The notes beneath the pieces were generated by a model that was given only the letters and a program-made list of their open reading frames with translations, was not told the origin of the DNA and ran no database searches. Both the position numbers and the translations under genes were made by a program. This document shows, one piece after another, positions 37,384-47,100 of a stretch of 64,000 nucleotides of DNA. Position 1 is the first letter of the stretch; each line of letters begins with the position of its first letter. Source of the DNA: Corynebacterium alimapuense (GTDB taxonomy: Bacteria > Actinomycetota > Actinomycetes > Mycobacteriales > Mycobacteriaceae). The DNA lies in assembly GCF_003716585.1 (NCBI RefSeq), contig NZ_PTJO01000003.1:638317-702316 (forward strand). The letters are read 5' to 3'.

Positions 37384-38406
37384 GTGTCCCCCACCATCCC
37401 GTTGTCACTGATCGACTTTTGCACGATCTATCCAGGAGAAACTAACGGCGAATCTATGATTCGCTCGGTAGATCTGGCTCAGCGCGCAGAACAATTCGGA
37501 TACTCACGAATCTGGTATTCCGAGCACCACAACATGCCCTCGATCGCCTCTTCCGCCCCTGCAGTGCTGATCTCGCATATTGGGGCCAAGACGGAAAAGA
37601 TCCGGCTCGGCGCCGGTGGCGTCATGCTGCCCAACCACTCCCCCTATGTCATCGCCGAGCAATTCGGCACCCTGGCGGAGCTCTACCCAGAACGCATCGA
37701 TCTAGGTTTAGGCCGGGCGCCCGGCACCGATATGAACACCCTCGGCCGAGCGTTGCGTCGAGACGGCAATGCCGCAGAGCACTTCCCACAGGATGTTCTA
37801 GAACTCGACGGTTATCTTAAGGGCAGGTCCAAGATTCCGGGCGTCTCCGCCATTCCAGGGGCCAATACCAACGTGCCGCTCTACATCTTGGGTTCCTCAA
37901 TGTTCGGAGCGACCCTGGCTGCACAATTGGGGCTTCCTTATTCCTTTGCCTCGCATTTCGCACCAACTCATCTCGAGCGTGCAGTGGATTATTACCGTGC
38001 TAATTTCCAGCCTTCAGAGACCCTGAGCGAGCCTTATGTCATCGCAGCAGTGAACGTCATCGCTGCTGAGACCACCGAAGAGGCCAAAGACCAGCAGCAC
38101 CGAGTTCACCGCCATCGGGTGCGCGCGATGGTTGGGCGTGGCCGCAGCTTTTCTGACATGGAGCTCGATGCAATCATTGCTTCCCAGCAAGGCCAGCAGA
38201 TCATTGACATGATGCGATTCAGCGGCGTTGGTACCGGTGAACAGGTGCGCTCTTACTTAGAAGAATTCACCGCCACCGCCCAAGCGGATGAGCTGATGGT
38301 CTCATTGCAGGCAACCTCGCACGAGGAAGTCCTGCGCAGCATGAGCATCCTGGCTGATGTCTGGGGTCTCGACCCAGCTCACACTGCTGGTGCGCCTGGG
38401 GCTTAA
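37384..38406 (+). CDS. Luciferase-like flavin monooxygenase (LLM class, MsnO8-type)
   Basis: A flavin-dependent oxidoreductase of the bacterial-luciferase superfamily (340 residues), substrate unknown. The family blocks [57 protein letters not shown] and [13 protein letters not shown] are clear. The start was moved to GTG 37384, which gives the usual N-terminus just before TIPLSLIDF; the longer frame overlaps maltokinase. It is 119 bp beyond maltokinase and followed by a terminator-like hairpin. Confidence 0.88.
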   Translation: MSPTIPLSLIDFCTIYPGETNGESMIRSVDLAQRAEQFGYSRIWYSEHHNMPSIASSAPAVLISHIGAKTEKIRLGAGGVMLPNHSPYVIAEQFGTLAELYPERIDLGLGRAPGTDMNTLGRALRRDGNAAEHFPQDVLELDGYLKGRSKIPGVSAIPGANTNVPLYILGSSMFGATLAAQLGLPYSFASHFAPTHLERAVDYYRANFQPSETLSEPYVIAAVNVIAAETTEEAKDQQHRVHRHRVRAMVGRGRSFSDMELDAIIASQQGQQIIDMMRFSGVGTGEQVRSYLEEFTATAQADELMVSLQATSHEEVLRSMSILADVWGLDPAHTAGAPGA

Positions 38407-38459
38407 AGCCCCCCTGCCAAGGCCACCAAGAGCCACCGATAGTGGGCCGCCGGGCTTTT
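38405..38459 (+). terminator. Terminator-like hairpin after the monooxygenase gene
   Basis: AAAGCCC (38405-38411) pairs with GGGCTTT (38452-38458), with an inner GGCC/GGCC pair across the loop and a short T run after it. It begins at the end of the coding region and also lies just beyond the convergent gene at 38493. The stem is long-range, so the call is moderate. Confidence 0.5.
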
Positions 38460-38492
38460 CTAGCAGCTGCCAGCGCACGCAGTCCTAGCGGC

Positions 38493-39020
38493 TTAAAGGG
38501 TGCCCAACTTATCCACGCTGATGGCTGGAGCTCGCTGCCCGATTAGCTCTACCATCTCAAACGGCTTCGGCTTTGGCCCTTCCGGAAATCGCACAGTATA
38601 AGGCGCCGCTGCAAGAAAAGCGGCCGAGTCCTTGCCTATTCGCTCCGGTATATGTTCTGGCAACAGGACCAGGAAAGTTCCCTGACCAAGCTTGGAATAC
38701 AGCTGCAGGTGGGCTAATTGAGATAGCGGAAAGCTCACCCCAGTTGAGATGAGCTGAATCTGTTCGCCAACTATCAATACTGGCCGCGAACGCCGCCACA
38801 GGACGATTACCAGCATGAGGATAGAGATCAAGATCCCCATGGCGGGGGCAAGGGCTGCGAGATAGAACAGATTGCCCACTACCTGCTGTTGCTGATTGCC
38901 CGCCGACCACAGTAAACCCAGCAGGATTGGCACGAGGGCTAGCACAAACACCACGCAGGTGATCACAGCCCGGCTGGTTGCCAGATGCAGCGGGGAACAG
39001 CGCAAGGTGATCGGTTTCAT
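38493..39020 (-). CDS. Hypothetical membrane protein, two transmembrane helices
   Basis: A 175-residue protein with two membrane segments (about 17-38 and 50-74) followed by a basic RRSRP and a C-terminal soluble domain of beta character (VLIVGEQIQLISTGVSFPLS). The layout resembles bacterial PH-like membrane proteins, but no signature confirms this. It begins 13 bp after the AEC transporter stop, so the two are probably co-transcribed. No function is known to me. Confidence 0.7.
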   Translation of the reverse strand: MKPITLRCSPLHLATSRAVITCVVFVLALVPILLGLLWSAGNQQQQVVGNLFYLAALAPAMGILISILMLVIVLWRRSRPVLIVGEQIQLISTGVSFPLSQLAHLQLYSKLGQGTFLVLLPEHIPERIGKDSAAFLAAAPYTVRFPEGPKPKPFEMVELIGQRAPAISVDKLGTL

Positions 39021-39033
39021 GATGACAGTGAGT

Positions 39034-39942
39034 TTATCCCAGCAGGTAAGTGATCAGAATCAGGACGGGGAAGGACACCAAAGTAGAGACCACTCCGGCA
39101 TCGCGGGCGAGGATTTCGTTGGTTCTAAATCGCAGCGCATAGGTGAGCACGTTTTGGGCGGTAGGCAGGGCAGCTAGTACCACCGCTGCCAACAGTGCGG
39201 CTCCGTCCATGCCGAAGACGAGGTGCGCGATGAGACCGGCTACCAACGGGTGCACGAAGTTCTTGAGAATGACCACGATCGCCACATCCCAGTTCGGTCG
39301 CACACTAGAGCCAAGCAAAGACATACCAAATACCAAAAGCGCCAACGGTACGGCTGCCCCGGCGAGTAATCCGACAGGTTCGCTCAGGATCACTGGCACC
39401 GGGATCCGCACATAGCCCACCGTCATCCCTGCTATGGCTGCCATCAGCATGGGGTTAGTCAAGGCTTGAAGAAGATTGCGCATCAGTGAGGCTTGCTTGG
39501 ATGAGTTCATCAAGTCCAACACAGTGAGGGTGCTCGGCGCATAAAAGGCGACCTGAAAGAGGATGACGGGCACGACAGCGGCGGCGTCGTCAAGAATGTA
39601 GACCGCCAGAGGGATACCGAGGTTGCCAGCATTGGCATAAGAGGACGCCAACATACCGATCAGGCTGTCGGGTTTGCTGCGTCCACGCAGGCGCAGGAGC
39701 AGAAAACCTAAGAAGCCAGCGATCAGGGCAGAGGTAGAGATAACGACAAACCCGGTGGAGAAAATCTCTCGAGGGTCAGTGTCGATGAGAATGTCGAAGA
39801 GCAATGCTGGGGTGGCAACCAGGTAGACCACATTCGCCAACACCATCCGGGCGCCTGGCCCAAGTGCCTCTTTGAGCGCTAGGTGATAACCCGCAGCGAT
39901 GATCACGGCCACTACTCCGAAACCGGTGATCACCTCCAGCAT
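39034..39942 (-). CDS. AEC-family auxin-efflux-like transporter
   Basis: A 302-residue membrane protein with about ten predicted helices in two halves, matching the AEC (auxin efflux carrier) family. Visible family features are the early helix GFGVVAVIIAAGYHLALKEA, the NAGNLGIPLAVYILDDAA motif in the first half and the LPTAQNVLTYALRF block near the C-terminus. Substrates of bacterial members vary (malonate, malate, amino acids) and cannot be inferred here. It lies upstream of the two-helix membrane protein gene. Confidence 0.88.
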   Translation of the reverse strand: MLEVITGFGVVAVIIAAGYHLALKEALGPGARMVLANVVYLVATPALLFDILIDTDPREIFSTGFVVISTSALIAGFLGFLLLRLRGRSKPDSLIGMLASSYANAGNLGIPLAVYILDDAAAVVPVILFQVAFYAPSTLTVLDLMNSSKQASLMRNLLQALTNPMLMAAIAGMTVGYVRIPVPVILSEPVGLLAGAAVPLALLVFGMSLLGSSVRPNWDVAIVVILKNFVHPLVAGLIAHLVFGMDGAALLAAVVLAALPTAQNVLTYALRFRTNEILARDAGVVSTLVSFPVLILITYLLG

Positions 39943-40086
39943 GGTGGTCTCCCTTTCATCGATGATCTTCGTGGCTGCGCAGAAAACTACAGCATATACC
40001 CGTCATCGCTAGCTCTCAGCGCGAGAATCCGCCGTGATGGCATCCCGTTTACTTGATGGAAGCTCCGCCGATTACCCTTGTTCGCT

Positions 40087-41592
40087 ATGACCATCCGCCA
40101 GGTAGCCGTCGCCTTCGCGCTCGCCGCGGCGCTGTCGATGTCCGCGTGCTCGGCAGGTTCCACTGCTACTCAGGTGGGCCGGATCGCCGATGCCGATAGC
40201 CTGGTGGTGGGTACTACCGGAGTACCGGCTTCATTGGATTTCACCACCACCGCGGGAGCAGCCATCCCCCAGGCAATGATGGCCAATATCTACGAAGGCC
40301 TTGTGCGCATCGATGATGATGGCCAGATCGAACCGTTATTGGCTACCTCTTGGGAAGTTTCCGAAGATCGCACCGTGTATACCTTCCAGCTGCGCGAAGG
40401 GGTCCGCTTCTCCGATGGCTCTGCCTTCACCGCAGACAGCGCGGTATTTAGCATCAATTATGTCCAGGACTCCTGGACCAACGGGCTCAAATCTCAGATG
40501 GCAGTGGTCTCCTCAGCGAAGGCACTCGATGAATACACCCTCCAGGTCAGCCTCACTCAGCCGTCTCACCGCTGGTTGTGGTCGATGGGCACCTTAACTG
40601 GGGCGATGTTCTCCCCCACCGGTGTTGATCAACTGGCCACCAATCCGGTGGGAACTGGACCGTTCACGCTCGAGCGCTTCGCGGTTGGCGAGTCGGTCTC
40701 GCTAAGCGCTCGAGCTGATTATTGGGGCACACCAGCGCAGCAAGATGCCAGCATTCGTTATTTCTCCGATGCCACCTCTGCAGTCAATGCGCTGCGCTCT
40801 GGCGATATTGATGTCGTCTGGTCGATGCAAGCGCCGGAACTATTGGACAATCTGCCCGAAGAATATGACGTCCAGGTCGGCACCACCAATGGCGAGGTAC
40901 TCCTGGCAATGAACAATGACTCCCCACCGTTTGATGACCCGCGGGTGCGCCGGGCAGCAGCTAATGCCGTGGACCGCGACGCGCTCAACCTCGTGGTCTG
41001 GGAAGGATTGGCCACCGATACTGGCGGTGCTCCCGTGCCTCCGAGTGATCCTTGGTTCACCGGAGACGAGTATCTAGATTTCAATCCAGAACGCGCCCGT
41101 GAGCTTTTGGCAGAAGCTGGGTATAACTCCAATGACAACCGCCCCCACATAACCATTGCGGTACCGACGCTTCCCTATGCCCAAAATATCTCCGAGCTGC
41201 TCTATTCCCAGTTGAGCGAGGTCGGTTTCGAGGTCACTTTAGAAAGCGTGGAATTCCCGGCAGTATGGCTCTCCCAGGTCTTTAGCGAGCAGGACTACGA
41301 CATGTCGATCATGGCCCATGTTGAAGCCCGCGATCTCCCCACTTTGTTCGGCGATCCCGACTACTACCTCGGATTCGATAACACTGAGGTTCAGGAGCAG
41401 CTGCTGGCAGCCGATACGCAGCTCGATGAAACCAGTCACATGATCTCCGCGGTGGAGACCATCATGGCGCAGACAGGTGCGCTAACGGTGTTTAACCAGC
41501 CCAATATTGTCATCACGGCACCAGGTATCACTGGGATAGAACCCACCGTGGTCACCGATGCGCTAGCGTTGGCAGGGATCGATAAGCAGTGA
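40087..41592 (+). CDS. Substrate-binding lipoprotein of a peptide/nickel-type ABC importer
   Basis: A 501-residue extracytoplasmic binding protein (SBP_bac_5 family). It has a lipoprotein signal with lipobox SMSAC (Cys about residue 21) and family blocks such as VGTTGVPASLDFTTTAGAA and TGPFTLERFAVGESVSL. The start was set at ATG 40087, three codons after a TTG, because the signal begins normally there; no strong ribosome site is seen. The stop overlaps the first permease by 4 bp, so this is the first gene of a complete importer operon. The substrate is probably an oligopeptide but could be nickel or another solute. Confidence 0.9.
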   Translation: MTIRQVAVAFALAAALSMSACSAGSTATQVGRIADADSLVVGTTGVPASLDFTTTAGAAIPQAMMANIYEGLVRIDDDGQIEPLLATSWEVSEDRTVYTFQLREGVRFSDGSAFTADSAVFSINYVQDSWTNGLKSQMAVVSSAKALDEYTLQVSLTQPSHRWLWSMGTLTGAMFSPTGVDQLATNPVGTGPFTLERFAVGESVSLSARADYWGTPAQQDASIRYFSDATSAVNALRSGDIDVVWSMQAPELLDNLPEEYDVQVGTTNGEVLLAMNNDSPPFDDPRVRRAAANAVDRDALNLVVWEGLATDTGGAPVPPSDPWFTGDEYLDFNPERARELLAEAGYNSNDNRPHITIAVPTLPYAQNISELLYSQLSEVGFEVTLESVEFPAVWLSQVFSEQDYDMSIMAHVEARDLPTLFGDPDYYLGFDNTEVQEQLLAADTQLDETSHMISAVETIMAQTGALTVFNQPNIVITAPGITGIEPTVVTDALALAGIDKQ

Positions 41593-42527
41593 TCATTCGG
41601 GTATTGCTTCGCTATCTCCTCTCCCTATTTTTGGGTTCACTCATCGTTTTTGCCCTCTTGCGTGCCATTCCTGGTGACCCGGCGCGCGTGGCGCTAGGAG
41701 TCACGGCCACTGATGAAGCGGTCGCGACTCTAGCTGCCCAATTAGGCACCGACCGTTCTCTTATCGCGCAGTATTTCAGCTGGATCGGGGGACTTCTCAC
41801 CGGAGATTTCGGGGTCTCGCTGGCATCTCGTCAAGACATCACTCCCCTGATTCTGGATCGGGCGCAGGTCTCGATGATCCTGGTGGGCACCGCGATGGTG
41901 TTCTCGGTAGTGATTGCCATCCCGATGGGGATGTGGGCGGCGCGCCGATCCTCGCGTATCGACGGCGCGTTGGTCGCAGGTTCCTCTCAGATCGGCATTG
42001 CGATCCCCTCGTTTTTGGCGGGAATCTTGTTAGTTACGGTGTTCTCGGTGCAGCTGGGTTGGTTTCCGGCCAACGGCTGGATCCCACCCGGGGCAGATTT
42101 TCTCGGCTTTTTACACCGGCTGGTCTTGCCAGTAATCGCGTTGACCGCGGTCCAAGCGGCGATGCTCACCCGCTACATCCGCTCCGCAATCTTGGAGATC
42201 ATCGACGGTGATTTCATCCGAACTTCGCGGTCCACGGGAGCGTCGATAAGCCAGGCATTGCGCCGGCATGGACTGCGCAATGCCGCACTACCAGTGCTGA
42301 CGGTCACTGGTCTCCAGCTCACGGCGTTGGTCGTGGGCGCGGTGGTCATCGAGCGAGTGTTTCTTATTCCGGGACTGGGCTCGATGCTGCTGGATGCCCT
42401 CGCCCAGCGTGATCTGACCACGGTGCAGAGCATCGTGATGGTCTTGGTTGTATTCACCCTGACGGTCAACCTCTTGGTTGATCTGGCCTACCGGCTAGTT
42501 GACCCGAGGATTGGGAGTAACGCATGA
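41589..42527 (+). CDS. ABC importer permease, DppB-like
   Basis: Integral membrane subunit (312 residues, about six helices) of the peptide/nickel-type importer. The N-terminal block RYLLSLFLGSLIVFALLRAIPGDP and the EAA-type loop with the conserved glycine in RNAALPVLTVTGLQL identify it as the DppB/OppB half. The start is GTG, overlapping the binding-protein stop by 4 bases. It also overlaps the next permease by 4 bases (ATGA), so the three genes are tightly coupled. Confidence 0.9.
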   Translation: MIIRVLLRYLLSLFLGSLIVFALLRAIPGDPARVALGVTATDEAVATLAAQLGTDRSLIAQYFSWIGGLLTGDFGVSLASRQDITPLILDRAQVSMILVGTAMVFSVVIAIPMGMWAARRSSRIDGALVAGSSQIGIAIPSFLAGILLVTVFSVQLGWFPANGWIPPGADFLGFLHRLVLPVIALTAVQAAMLTRYIRSAILEIIDGDFIRTSRSTGASISQALRRHGLRNAALPVLTVTGLQLTALVVGAVVIERVFLIPGLGSMLLDALAQRDLTTVQSIVMVLVVFTLTVNLLVDLAYRLVDPRIGSNA

Positions 42528-43339
42528 GAAGACTTCCTATCTCCGGGTGGATCGGTTTGATCATCGTCGCGCTGACCATAGCCACGGCGCTGGTGTCATT
42601 GTTGTGGACTCCTTATGACCCTTTGCACGCGGTGCCCGCCGATCGGTTGCTGGGCGCTGGCCCACAGCATCTTTTAGGTACTGACCGTTTCGGTCGCGAT
42701 GTACTCAGCCGGATTATGAGCGGTGCACGCATCACCTTGCTGGTTGGCGTGGTGGCAGTGAGCATCTCCGCAGTGGTGGGAGTTGCCGTCGGGATTTGGG
42801 CAGGGATGCAGCGAGGCTGGGTGGAATCGATCACCATGCGTGGGGCGGACCTGATGCTGGCGTTTCCGGCACTATTGCTGGCGATTATTCTGGGCGCTGC
42901 TTTTGGTACTTCCACCGTTACTGCGATGGTAGCTATCGGGATTGCGGGGATTCCGAGTTTCGCTCGTGTGGCTCGTGCCGGAACGCTGCAAGTGATGACC
43001 CAGGACTATGTGGCTTCCGCACGGGTCTCCCAGGTTCCTGGGTTGCGCATTGCCACCCGGCATATTCTGCCCAATATTGCGGGCATGCTCGTGGTGCAAG
43101 CTTCGGTAGCCTTCGCCCTGGCAATCCTGGCCGAAGCCGCCTTGAGCTTTTTGGGCTTGGGCACTTCCCCGCCGGATGCGTCGTGGGGACGGATGTTGCA
43201 ATCTGCGCAAGCCTCCCTCGGCAGCGCCCCACAGTTGGCTTTGTGGCCAGGTCTGGCTATTGCTCTCAGCGTCTTGGGATTCAATCTGCTCGGCGATGGT
43301 CTGCGCGATGTCCTCGATCCGAAACGGAGCAGTAAATGA
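42524..43339 (+). CDS. ABC importer permease, DppC-like
   Basis: Second membrane subunit (271 residues) with about five to six helices. DppC/OppC features are the early periplasmic block HLLGTDRFGRDVLSRIMSGA, and the EAA loop in ATRHILPNIAGMLVVQASV. It overlaps both neighbours by 4 bases and pairs with the preceding permease to form the channel. Confidence 0.9.
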   Translation: MRRLPISGWIGLIIVALTIATALVSLLWTPYDPLHAVPADRLLGAGPQHLLGTDRFGRDVLSRIMSGARITLLVGVVAVSISAVVGVAVGIWAGMQRGWVESITMRGADLMLAFPALLLAIILGAAFGTSTVTAMVAIGIAGIPSFARVARAGTLQVMTQDYVASARVSQVPGLRIATRHILPNIAGMLVVQASVAFALAILAEAALSFLGLGTSPPDASWGRMLQSAQASLGSAPQLALWPGLAIALSVLGFNLLGDGLRDVLDPKRSSK

Positions 43340-44772
43340 ATGTTCTTGAGGTCAAAGATCTCACCGTCGGAGAAGGACTTATCGCTGGCATCTCCTTCCA
43401 GATCTGCCGTGGCGAGCGCCTAGGGATGATCGGTGAATCCGGCTCTGGCAAGTCCTTGACTGCGCTGTCGATCATGGGATTGTTGCCCCGTGGTCTCAAC
43501 GCCACCGGTTCGATCACACTTCTCGGCACCGAGGTCATCGGCCGCAGTGACCGTCAGGTTCGTCGACTCCGCGGGCCGGTGGTGGCCATGGTGTTCCAGG
43601 AGCCAATGAGCGCGCTGGATCCGTTGATGACGGTGGGCCGACAGGTCGCCGAGGCCTGCGATAGCAGTGCGCAAGCAGATATCACCCAACTGTTTATCGA
43701 CGTCGCCCTCGATCCAGCACGCATGGATGCTTACCCACACGAACTCTCCGGTGGGCAACGTCAACGAGTGCTCATAGCCATGGCGTTGGCGCATGATCCA
43801 GACCTGCTCATCTGCGATGAGCCCACCACAGCTCTCGATGTCACCGTCCAAGACCAAATCCTCGAACTGCTCGATGCGTTGGTCGAACAACGTGGGCTAT
43901 CCCTGCTATTTATTACCCATGACCTCGGCGTGATCAACCGCATGTGCCGACGAGTGCTGGTGCTTGCCGACGGCGCGATCATTGAGGAAGCAGCAACCTC
44001 TCAGGTGCTCAGTCAACCGGCTCACCCCTACACCGCACAGTTGGTAGCCGCAGCTCAGCCAGGCCCCCCGGCGGTCCCAGGACCGGTAGGCCAGGTGGTG
44101 CTCACGGCAGATAAGGCCACTAGGCGTTTCGCATCCCAGAACGCACTCGATAATCTCTCCCTAGTGGTCCACCGTGGTGAGCGCCTCGGGATAGTGGGAG
44201 GTTCCGGTTCCGGAAAATCAACCCTACTGCGCCAATTCGCCGGACTCGATGCCCTAGATTCGGGTTCGGTAACGGTGGGTGCGCAGGTGCAGGTAGTTTT
44301 CCAGGATCCCCAAAGCTCACTCAACCCGCGGCTGAAGGTCGGCCGCAGTATCGCCGAAGGAATGCCTCGAAAGGATAGTGAGCGAATCAACCAGGTCTTA
44401 GCCGAAGTCGGGCTTGCCCCCGATTCTGCTGAGCGCTATCCGCATCAGTTCTCCGGTGGCCAGCGCCAGCGAATCTCCATTGCACGAGCAGTAGCTGGTC
44501 GCCCAGAAGTACTCCTGGCCGATGAACCTGTCTCCGCACTCGATGTCTCAGTACGCGCCCAAGTACTAGAGCTGCTTGACCGATTGGTCAAAGACTACGG
44601 ACTAACGCTGGTGATGGTCTCCCACGACCTATCGGTCATCCGCGAAGTCTGCACCACGGTGGCGGTGATGCACCAAGGCCGCATCGTTGAGCATGGCCCC
44701 ACCGAGCAAATCTGGGTAAATCCTCAACACGAATACACCCGATCTCTTTTGGCTGCGATCCCTAGACTCTAG
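43336..44772 (+). CDS. ABC importer ATPase, two nucleotide-binding domains fused (DppD-DppF)
   Basis: A single 478-residue protein with two tandem ATPase domains, replacing the usual separate DppD and DppF. The first has Walker A GESGSGKS, signature LSGGQRQR and Walker B LLICDEPTTALD; the second has GGSGSGKST, FSGGQRQR and VLLADEPVSALD. The last residues of the first domain carry the usual extra block PAHPYTAQLV. The fusion is frequent in actinobacteria. The gene closes the importer operon, 28 bp before the ribokinase gene. Confidence 0.92.
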   Translation: MNVLEVKDLTVGEGLIAGISFQICRGERLGMIGESGSGKSLTALSIMGLLPRGLNATGSITLLGTEVIGRSDRQVRRLRGPVVAMVFQEPMSALDPLMTVGRQVAEACDSSAQADITQLFIDVALDPARMDAYPHELSGGQRQRVLIAMALAHDPDLLICDEPTTALDVTVQDQILELLDALVEQRGLSLLFITHDLGVINRMCRRVLVLADGAIIEEAATSQVLSQPAHPYTAQLVAAAQPGPPAVPGPVGQVVLTADKATRRFASQNALDNLSLVVHRGERLGIVGGSGSGKSTLLRQFAGLDALDSGSVTVGAQVQVVFQDPQSSLNPRLKVGRSIAEGMPRKDSERINQVLAEVGLAPDSAERYPHQFSGGQRQRISIARAVAGRPEVLLADEPVSALDVSVRAQVLELLDRLVKDYGLTLVMVSHDLSVIREVCTTVAVMHQGRIVEHGPTEQIWVNPQHEYTRSLLAAIPRL

Positions 44773-44800
44773 AAAAATCTCATCGTGGGACAATAACTAC

Positions 44801-45742
44801 ATGACTACTCAAGACTCCACCTGCCAAATCGTCGTCGTTGGTTCCATCAACGCCGATCTCACCGTTCGGGTGGGGCGACACCCCTTGCCTGGGGAAACCT
44901 TGCTGGGTACCGGCGGTGAAGTCACCGCAGGTGGCAAAGGCGCCAACCAAGCAGTCGCAGCTGCACTACAAGGTGCCAGCGTCGCACTCGTCGGCGCCGT
45001 CGGTAATGATCCTTATGCGGCTCCGGCTACCGAGTTTCTGTGTAGCTCTGGAGTGGAGATGTCGGCAGTAAGCACGGTGAAAGAAACCACTGGGCTAGCG
45101 GTGATCAGCGTCTCCGAAGATGGTGAGAACTCCATCGTGGTCGTTCCCGGCGCGAATGCCACGGTGGATGCCACCGCCGTTGCTGCCCATAAAAAACTGA
45201 TCGCTGACGCCGACATTGTTCTGCTCCAAGGAGAGATCCCTGCTGATGGTTTTGCTCAGGCCGTGAAGCTGGCTACTGGCCGAGTAGTGGTCAACTTGGC
45301 GCCGGTTATCCCCGTCGATCGCGCTGCGCTACTCCACGCCGATCCGATCATGGCCAATGAGCATGAAGCTGGGTTAATTTTGCAGCAGCTCGGGATCATG
45401 GCGGCGTCCGAAGACCCACAGGATCTTGCTCAAGGACTATTGGATGCGGGTTTCCGCTCGGTAGTGCTCACCCTCGGTGGGGCTGGTGCACTGGTTGCAC
45501 AAGGAACGCAGCTGATCACGATCCCTACTCCGAAGGTATCGGTGGTCGATACCACCGGTGCAGGCGATGCCTTCGCAGGTGCGTTCGTCGCTGAGTTACT
45601 TTCCGGAACGGATAAGCAAGGCGGTGCAAACTTGGTAGCTGCAGCCCAGCAGGCGGCCCGTGTTGGGGCGTTCGCCGTGACTTCTCGTGGTGCACAGGTG
45701 TCTTACCCTGGTTTGCACGATCAGCTACCAGCAATCGACTAA
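44801..45742 (+). CDS. rbsK: Ribokinase (PfkB family)
   Basis: Phosphorylates ribose with ATP to ribose 5-phosphate. The 313-residue PfkB-family protein shows the two signatures, GGKGANQAVAAALQGA near residue 45 and DTTGAGDAFAGAFVAEL with catalytic D256. VVVGSINADLTVRVGRHPLPGET at the start matches ribokinases over fructokinases. It may be co-transcribed with the ABC importer (gap 28 bp), which raises the possibility of a nucleoside or sugar substrate for that importer, but the importer's own family points to peptides. Confidence 0.9.
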   Translation: MTTQDSTCQIVVVGSINADLTVRVGRHPLPGETLLGTGGEVTAGGKGANQAVAAALQGASVALVGAVGNDPYAAPATEFLCSSGVEMSAVSTVKETTGLAVISVSEDGENSIVVVPGANATVDATAVAAHKKLIADADIVLLQGEIPADGFAQAVKLATGRVVVNLAPVIPVDRAALLHADPIMANEHEAGLILQQLGIMAASEDPQDLAQGLLDAGFRSVVLTLGGAGALVAQGTQLITIPTPKVSVVDTTGAGDAFAGAFVAELLSGTDKQGGANLVAAAQQAARVGAFAVTSRGAQVSYPGLHDQLPAID

Positions 45743-45758
45743 TCTGGTGACTTAAATT

Positions 45759-45899
45759 CTACCCGGAGTAAACACTGGTGAGGATGCCGAAGTCTAAGGT
45801 TCTTTCCTCATTGACCTCGAAGACTTCAGTCATCCGATCAAATCGATCGATTTCATCGACCGACAGTGCCACGTGCTCGGGGTTTTCGGGCAGCTCCAT
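45759..45899 (-). CDS. Candidate small acidic protein, 46 residues
   Basis: A short open frame running from ATG 45899 to TAG at 45759 on the minus strand. It encodes an acidic protein (ELPENPEHVALSVDEIDRF), with Asp/Glu-rich helices and no membrane segment or signal. It lies in the rbsK/BASS intergenic gap and fills most of it. Only a weak AGG patch lies upstream, about 12 bases away. It could be a genuine small protein or chance; the composition favours coding slightly. Confidence 0.35.
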   Translation of the reverse strand: MELPENPEHVALSVDEIDRFDRMTEVFEVNEERTLDFGILTSVYSG

Positions 45900-45988
45900 G
45901 GTTCTTAGCGTACCTGCGGATCAGTTCAGCGCCAGTTGAGGGTCGCCTCAGACCATTAGCGCAGCTGAGCCTCTAAAGCTAGGTCAGC

Positions 45989-46987
45989 TTAGGAAGCTGA
46001 CACCTTCTCCGGGGCAATGGTGACGGCGTCGTTGGATTCTTCCTCCGGCAGCGGGAATTTGCGTGCCACGGAAGCGTAGATCGCGCCAGTGATGTTGTGG
46101 AGCACTGCAGCAACGGCACCAGGTAGAGCTGCTTCTGGGGTGAAGAACTTCGCAGCCATGCCCGATGCCAGACCTGCGGACTGGGTGCTCACCTCGACTG
46201 CCATGGTGCGATTGCTAGATTCCGGCAGATGGAAAAGCCGGCCGGAAAGGTAGCCCAGGGCGTAGCCAAAGACATTGTGGATCAATACGGCGATAAAGAC
46301 GAGGGCGCCAACCGCTGCTAGGCGTTCGGTGTTGTTGGCCACCGTGGGAAAGACCACTGCCCCGATACCGACGATGGAGATCCACGGCAGAATCGGAGTG
46401 ATCGAACTGACTGCTCGGTCTGCGAAGAAGCGAATAACCAGTCCACCAATAACTGGCAATAGGACCGTCTGGATCAGGGAGATCGCCATTCCCATTCCAT
46501 CTACATCAGTGCGCTGATCTGCCAGCGAGAGCATGAGCATCGGGGTCACGATGGGAGAAAGCATCGTAGACACCGAGGTCATCGCCACCGAGAGCGCCAC
46601 ATCGCCCTTGGCCAAGTAGGTAATCACGTTAGAGGAAGTGCCCCCGGGCACCGAACCAAGCATGAGCAGACCCACGGCCAGTGCTTCATTCAGGCCCAGC
46701 AGTCGGGCAACGGCCACCGCGCACAGCGGCATGATGACGAACTGTGCAATAACTCCGAGCAAAACCGGAAGTGGTCGGCGAGCGACCTCTTTAAAATCCG
46801 GAATGGTCAGTGTCAGGCCCATGCAGAACATGATGATCATCAGAAAATAGGTGATGAAATCCAGCAGCGGGAGAAACGGCGTGGGAAAGATGTAGGCGAG
46901 AACGGTTCCGGCGAGAATAAACAGCGGGAATGCGGTCACCGCGATGGCGGCGGAACGGTCCTCTTTGGATTTGGCAACGACAGACAA
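45989..46987 (-). CDS. Bile-acid:sodium-symporter-family transporter (BASS)
   Basis: A 332-residue membrane protein with about nine helices in the BASS/SBF fold. Visible features are GSVPGGTSSNVITYLAKGD (sodium and substrate site in the first bundle) and STQSAGLASGMAAKFF in the second. In corynebacteria members of this family can carry organic acids such as pantoate or keto acids; the substrate here is not predictable. TTG 46987 was chosen because GGAGGA is nine bases before it; the longer upstream frame is charged and has no family resemblance. Confidence 0.87.
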   Translation of the reverse strand: MSVVAKSKEDRSAAIAVTAFPLFILAGTVLAYIFPTPFLPLLDFITYFLMIIMFCMGLTLTIPDFKEVARRPLPVLLGVIAQFVIMPLCAVAVARLLGLNEALAVGLLMLGSVPGGTSSNVITYLAKGDVALSVAMTSVSTMLSPIVTPMLMLSLADQRTDVDGMGMAISLIQTVLLPVIGGLVIRFFADRAVSSITPILPWISIVGIGAVVFPTVANNTERLAAVGALVFIAVLIHNVFGYALGYLSGRLFHLPESSNRTMAVEVSTQSAGLASGMAAKFFTPEAALPGAVAAVLHNITGAIYASVARKFPLPEEESNDAVTIAPEKVSAS

Positions 46988-47100
46988 GGCTCTTGATCCT
47001 CCATGGGAGATGGTGACTTCTCCGGCCACGACAGTAGAACGGGTGTGCCTGCTGTGTGAGGAGAGATTCAATCGCGTCTGGGTGTGCGCCGAACTATATT

